Source: Costus lasius (Eukaryota; Streptophyta; Magnoliopsida; Zingiberales; Costaceae). From it: a DNA stretch of 64,000 nucleotides. Below are positions 58,637 through 64,000 of the stretch, in pieces. The first letter of the stretch is position 1. Each line of letters begins with the position of its first letter. Below the pieces are notes generated by a model. The model was not told the origin of the DNA. It saw only the letters and a program-made list of their open reading frames with translations, and ran no database searches. The stretch spans positions 122,714,499 through 122,778,498 of the forward strand of contig CM050446.2 of NCBI GenBank assembly GCA_027563935.2, given 5' to 3'. Made by a program: the position numbers and the translations under genes.

Positions 58637-59501
58637 ATTGGAAATATGAATTTTGAAAGAGCTCTATGCGATCTTGGCGCTAGTGTCAGTCTGATACCAC
58701 TCTCGATATGCAAGAAGTTAGACATGGGAGAACTAAAGGAGACAAGCATCTCACTACAACTAGCCGACCGCTCAGTTCGGCACCCGATGGGCATTCTTGA
58801 AGATGTACCGATCAAAGTCGATAAATTCTTCATACCGGCGGACTTCGTTGTATTAGAAATGGAAGAAGATGCAAGACTTCTCATAATTCTTGGCCACTGC
58901 TGGAGCTGTTATAGATGTTAAAAATGGGAAACTCTCTTTAAACATTGGTGAAGACGTTATAGATTTTGATATATCTGAAAGCTTAAAACGTCCCTCTTTT
59001 GCAGGTACATGCTATAGCGTAGATGTTGTGGAAGACGAGATAGGCAGCACATGTACCGTAGAGGACGAACCGATACCGTTGGAAGAAAGTCAAACCGGTG
59101 AAGAAGAGCGTGAAGAAGAGGATGAATCAGAAGTAGCAACATGTCTACAGCTGCCGAGCACCATTATCGCGGTAAACGAGTGTAAAGAAATTGAACTCAA
59201 ACCATTACCGAGCAATTTAAGGTATGAATTCCTAGACTCGAACGCCACTCTACCGGTAATTGTCGATGCGGGACTTGATGAGGTACAAACTCGCTCTCTC
59301 TTGAATATACTTAGGGAGTATAAGAATGTCATTGGATATAAATTAGAAGATATTAAAGGTATTAATCCCTCCATTTGCATGCACAGGATATTCTTGGAGG
59401 AAGGCAGCAAACCCACCATCGAAGGACAAAGACGACTTAACCAAAATATGAAGGAAGTAGTGAAAAAGGAGATCTTAAAACTTTTAGACGCAGGGGTAAT
59501 C
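58637..59501 (+). pseudogene. Athila protease and start of RT, broken
   Basis: A TAG follows PGSFSIPC. The protease then reads RALCDLGASVSLIPLSICKK with an intact DLGAS active site. About ten bases are missing at 58893, where ILGRPFLAT would be expected (CTTGG then CCACTGCTGG), shifting the frame to AGAVIDVKNGKLSLNIGED. It continues through SLLNILREYKNVIGYKLEDI and QRRLNQNMKEVVKKEILKLL, the RT N-terminus, and is cut at LLDAGVI by the next element's LTR. Confidence 0.85.
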
Positions 59502-61604
59502 TGTTACGCCCCAAAAATCCACCCGGATCCCATGCCGGGAATCCCGGACCTCGGGACGCACAACACTGTACCTGTCAATCACTCCTGACAACCGAAAGGT
59601 ACAGACTGAAATAAAATAGTCTAAACAGAGGCCAGTTCGACCTTAAATATCCATAATACAACACCGACAGATACGAAATATAGACCGGCGCAGCGGTCAA
59701 CAGAAATAACAACAACAGGACCGGCGCAGCGGTCGACAACCAACAGATAACATGACCGGCGCAGCGGTCAACAGAGTCCATAACATAAAATAATAACAGA
59801 CCAAGATGCATCACAACCCACCAAGACTGGGGGTCAACTACTAACTACCTACTCCGCTCCAGATGGAGCCGCGCCTGAACCTGGAGGTAAACCGAAGGGG
59901 GGTTAGCCGGAGGCTAAGTAGGGATATTACAATGATATGGTGCATGATCAGATACAGGGAATTACCAGAACACTACCAAGACTCTATATGACCATATAGA
60001 GTATAATCAAATCTCAACATATATATCAATATATATATATCCTCATACACAGATAAAATCTGGGAGCTGGTACAGTAGTGGTCCACGACCTGCAACTCTA
60101 TAAAAGAGTGGTCCCTACTGATGGCTCCCCGAACAGTAGAGACGACTGTCCGTCGACAGCCCGCTAGTGTAGCGTCCTACACTCAGTACAACCCCTCATT
60201 GGGTTGATAACAGACCTCAAGCCCATAACGTCGGACTCTCTCGGTCAGAGACGATCATACAGTCTCGACAGAAATCTCATAGGCAGTATCTGAGGTATAT
60301 TGACATGTCTATCGCTAGACAGTCAATCCTCAATGTACATATACAGAACTCATACCACCTACCAACTACAAGTAACATGCAAGAACCGAAAATACTCATA
60401 CCATGTTTCATGCAATAGTTTATGTCAACAGGAATGTACGCAGAGTAGAACGGGAATTAGAACAGTAATCAATAGTGCTAAGAAGCAATAAGGGAGGTGC
60501 CGCTAACTACACATGCGGTTGGCACCGTAACAAAGAACGGAGGTAGAATCCCTACCTCAACAGTAGCCGAACAGTACAGATCCAACCAACACAGTGTCAA
60601 GTATCAATCAACAGGACCTAACAGGATAAATCAGGTATAAGTCATACCATTCTATTTTAATCCATTTAACAACAATTAACATGCTAATCCGGTTTCATTA
60701 TGCTAATCAGGTCGTACCAAGTTATTAAATCAAGTTTGACAGGTATACGTGAGTCCAGGGTTATGTTCGCATGCGTTCGTATAATACGTGTACGGAGACG
60801 GAGTACGAGTACTAACCTAGTTCACAGCCACGTGCGAACGCAATAATCACCACCGGAAGTCGGGATACGCGAGAATCAACCACGCGCGCGTAACCGAGTC
60901 GTCAGCACGGAACTCGAAGTTCGCCGGAACAGTAGCGCCGCCGCTACAGTGATCGTCGGAACAGTAACTTCGGCGACCGATCGGAATTTCCGAAGTGCCA
61001 CAAGGAAGCCGCCGGCGAGGTGAGTCCGGCCGTACAGTCCATTTTCCAGGGAGACGCCGGAGGCCGCGTAGATCTGAGGTCGAAGTCGGCGGCACCGCTC
61101 GCGCAACCCGCCGGCGCCGGAGACGAAGACGCCCGAAAATACTTCGGGAGGCGGCGGAAAGGTCCGCCGAGGCCGGAGGAAGGTCGCTGGAGACGCCGGA
61201 GATGCGTCGGACGTCGGATCTGGAGCTTTTCCGTCGGACGCGAGAGAAAAGAAGAAAGAGAGAGCTTCGCCAAAAAACTGCTCGCAGGAAGCGGATCTGG
61301 GTCTCGCCGACGCCGGATCTCGCCGGAATGGTCGCCGGATGGGGGTGGAGGCGCTCGGGAAGGAAGAGCGGGAGTAGATTCAACGAAAGGAACGAGCTTT
61401 CGTTCGATCGTGATGGGAGACGCGGGCGACGGGGGGGGGGGGGGGGGGGAAATAAGGAGGGAGAAAGCGAGCACGGCGACAACGAGTGATGGGAGGAGAT
61501 GGGCTTGACCACCGTTTCCAGAAACGTCCCATCACTCGATTAAATTATTAATATTTTCTTTTGAAAATGTTTCGGAGATGTCCGTTTTTATCACGGACGT
61601 AACA
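59502..61604 (-). repeat. Chromovirus 3' LTR
   Basis: 2103 bp with inverted TGTTACG...CGTAACA ends. It contains three copies of ACCGGCGCAGCGGTC at 59684, 59720 and 59755, spaced 35-36 bp apart, and a 19-base G run at 61431-61449. Large open frames in the GC-rich part (60847-61512) are artefacts. Confidence 0.85.
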
Positions 61605-61734
61605 TTATACCCACCTTCAAAGAATTTGGTCCCCAAATTCAAAACATATTTATTACTGGTAAGCAACTAAAGTTACAAAAGCACTAATACAATGATCACT
61701 CATTTACTCCTCCATTCTCGAAAACAGATCCGGA

Positions 61735-63322
61735 TGGTTTCTCATAAATTCGTCCTCACGTTCCCAGGTAGCCTCACTCTCAGGGTGGTGTCTCCATTTG
61801 ACTTTAATTAGACTGATTACTTTATTTCTCAGCTTGTGCTCTTTGCGCTCTCGGCATACGTGGCATCTTCTTGGACATGGACTGTACCGTGGCTCAACAC
61901 GTGAGATGGATCCGCGATGTATTTATGCAACATGGACACATGGAACACCGGATGGATATAAGAGTACATCGGTGGAAGTGCTAAGCGGTATGCGACGGGT
62001 CCAACTCTCTCCAGTATCTCGAAGGGACCCATATATCTCGGGGCTAACTTACCAGCATACCCGAACCTAGTCGTACCCTTCTTCGGAGAAATCCGAAGGA
62101 ACACATGGTCACCGACATCAAATTCAAGTGGCCGCCGTCTCTTGTCTGCATAACTCTTTTGTCGACTTTGGGCAGCTAATAATCTCCGTCTAATAATCTG
62201 GACTCTCTCGGCATCAAGTGCTAACATAGCCGGTCCCAACACACGGCTTTCTCCTGCTTCGTCCCATAGCACCGGAGATCTACACTTCCTACCATACAAA
62301 GCCTCGAAAGGTGCCATCTGGATCGTCGAATGATAACTATTATTATAGGCGAATTCCACTAAGTGTAGGTGGCACTCCCAACCATCCGTGAAGTCCAATG
62401 TGATGGCTCGAAGCATGTCCTCTAGGGTCTGAATGGTCCTCTCAGACTGTCCATCAGTCTGCGGGTGATAAGCCGTACTGAACAGCAGTTCAGTTCCCAA
62501 GGCCTTCTGTAAACTAACCCTGAACCGAGATGTAAATCATGGGTCTCTGTCAGAAATAATACTAGCAGGAACCCCATGTAGCCGTACAATCTCCTGACAA
62601 TAAAGCCTTGCCAGCTTGTCCATGGAGTAATTCTTTCTGATAGGGAGGAAATGGGCAGACTTGGTCAAACGGTCAACGATCACCCAAACCGAGTCATGGC
62701 TTGTACGCGACCTAGGAAGATCCGTCACGAAGTCCATGGTAATGTGTTCCCACTTCCACTCTAGAATAGGAATACTCTGTAAGAGCCCAGAAGGTTTCTT
62801 ATGCTCAATTTTTACTTGTTGGCATATCAGACATCGTCCGACATACTCTGCCACATCTCTCTTCATGCCTTCCCACCAATAAGACTTTCGAAGGTCATTA
62901 TACATTTTCGTGGCACCAGGATGTACTGTGAATCTCGACTTGTGAGCTTCTGCTAGTAATTCTTCCTTAATTACCTCGGGTACACATAACCTATTCCAGC
63001 ACCTTATTATTCCTTGATCATCCTGGGTAAATTCTTCTCTCTTGCCCTTTGCAATGATAGACTGCAGGTACCAATCATTTGGTTGCGCCTCAATAATCTT
63101 CTGCACCATAGGGGACTGTGCCATCATCACGGCCAAACAACCATGCTCAGTGGGGCACACAATCTCAACACTTAAATCTGCCATCTGTTGGGCTAATTCA
63201 GTCGGCGTTACTCGCAAGTGAGCTAACACCCCTGCAGTTTTCCTACTTAGTGCATCTGCTACCACATTGGCTTTACCCGGGTGGTAATTAATTGTACAAT
63301 CATAATCTTTAAGGAATTTCAC
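61735..63322 (-). pseudogene. Chromovirus RNase H end, integrase and chromodomain, with stops
   Basis: From 63322 leftwards: NVVADALSR of RNase H, HPGATKMYNDLRKSYWW and CLICQQVK of the integrase zinc module, the core MDFVTDLPRS, and SDRDP followed by a TGA in place of an Arg codon (about 62537). Next come FSTAYHPQTDGQSERTIQTL, the GPFEILERVGPVAYRLALP block and HPVFHVSMLHKYIADPSHV. A frameshift near 61835 separates a chromodomain (VKWRHHPESEATWEREDEF). The chromodomain targets such elements to modified chromatin. Confidence 0.88.
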
Positions 63323-64000
63323 CCATCTATGCTATCTCATATTCAGTTCCTTCTGTGAAAATAAATATTTCAGGCTTTGATGATCCGTAAATATCTCAAA
63401 TGTGACTCCGTATAAATAATGCCGCCAAATTTTAAGGGCGAATACCACCGCAGCTAATTCCAAATCGTGTACCGGGTAGTTCTTTTCATGCTCTTTAAGT
63501 TGACGGGAGGCATACGCTATCACTTTACCATGCTGCATCAATACAGCACCTAAGCCTTGGAAAGAGGCATCTGTGTATACGGTATACCCCTCGTCACCAG
63601 TCGGAAGTACTAAGATAGGGGCACTGACCAATCTTTGTTTTAATTCCATAAAACTATTTTCATAATTTTCATCCCAACAGAATTTAACCTCTTTCTTTGT
63701 CAAATTTGTAAGTGGACCGGCAATTTTAGAAAAACCCTCTACAAACTTCCGATAATATCCAGCCAATCCGAGAAAACTCCGAACTTCTGCCACAGTCTTA
63801 GGACTTTCCCATTCTATAACAGCTTTAATCTTCTCAGGATCAACAGCCACACCTTCACCGGAAATCACATGCCCTAAGAAGGTAACTTCACTTAGCCAGA
63901 AAGCACACTTGCTGTACTTAGCATACAGTTGCTCTCTTCTAAGGGTCTCCAGCACAAGCCGAAGATGTCTCTTGTGCTCAGCCCTGCTCCGAGAATAGAT
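63323..64000 (-). pseudogene. Chromovirus RT end and RNase H, with a stop
   Basis: Enters at the window edge within RT ([20 protein letters not shown]) and continues with [36 protein letters not shown], the RNase [16 protein letters not shown] and [23 protein letters not shown] then interrupts RNase H at about 63332 before WVKFLKDYDC. Confidence 0.88.

Larger units (their letters stand above)
59502..64000 (-). mobile_element. Tekay-type chromovirus (Gypsy), minus strand, running off the window
   Basis: The 3' LTR is 59502-61604 (TGTTACGCCCC to GGACGTAACA). Beside it on the minus strand is a polypurine tract (GAAGGTGGGTATAA). Pol follows to the right: chromodomain, integrase, RNase H, then RT at the window edge. 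The 5' LTR and gag lie beyond 64000. It interrupts the Athila RT; the left target site would be TAATC (59497-59501) and its partner is outside. Confidence 0.88.

Noticed and set aside
60847..61512. 221-codon open frame and its antisense partners
   Set aside because: Within the GC-rich part of the chromovirus LTR; low-complexity composition and no motifs.

Overview
The window is nuclear DNA of a flowering plant. It holds split genes with GT-AG introns, AT-rich introns and deeply nested plant LTR retrotransposons (Ty3/Gypsy, Athila-type Gypsy, Ty1/copia, Tekay-type chromovirus) plus hAT-like MITEs. The pyridoxal kinase N-terminus looks monocot-like to me, but the species cannot be fixed from sequence alone. 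There are no tRNA, rRNA, CRISPR or bacterial features.

Two host genes sit head to head around 15.05-16.32 kb. The first, on the minus strand (15047 down to beyond position 1), encodes a plastid-targeted DUF3326 protein. Six exons are visible, and the remainder lies outside the window. Its fourth intron is 10.8 kb and full of repeats: a 190-bp tandem duplication, a gag-only LTR element of 2.7 kb with 0.21-kb LTRs, tandem arrays and a hAT-like MITE. A palindromic MITE sits exactly at its start codon and has duplicated that codon.

The second gene, on the plus strand (16316-52350), is a pyridoxal kinase (SOS4/PDXK family). Its first coding exon is split after ten codons by a 27.8-kb nested retrotransposon block. 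A conserved exon encoding the TPNQFE region cannot be found, and exon 2 carries a partial tandem duplication. All other exons remain open and join in frame.

The nested block (16346-44138) can be read layer by layer from LTRs and target-site duplications. (1) A minus-strand Gypsy element entered the kinase exon. (2) An Athila-type element (19654-37803, plus) landed in its pol. (3) A Ty1/copia element (23991-33844, minus) landed in the Athila internal region. (4) A 534-bp hAT-like MITE (26044-26577) landed in one copia LTR; the sister LTR still has the empty site. Separately, a 1.36-kb solo LTR (42710-44071) sits in the Gypsy 5' LTR, and the Gypsy 3' LTR keeps the empty site.

From 52.35 to 53.70 kb is plain intergenic DNA. 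From 53.70 kb onward lies a second retroelement complex: a probable 3.1-kb LTR with a primer-binding site and the start of a gag leader, then an Athila gag-protease-RT fragment (about 57026-59501). The latter is cut off by the 3' LTR (59502-61604) of a minus-strand Tekay-type chromovirus whose integrase, RNase H and RT continue past the window end. All retroelement coding regions seen here carry stops, frameshifts or deletions.
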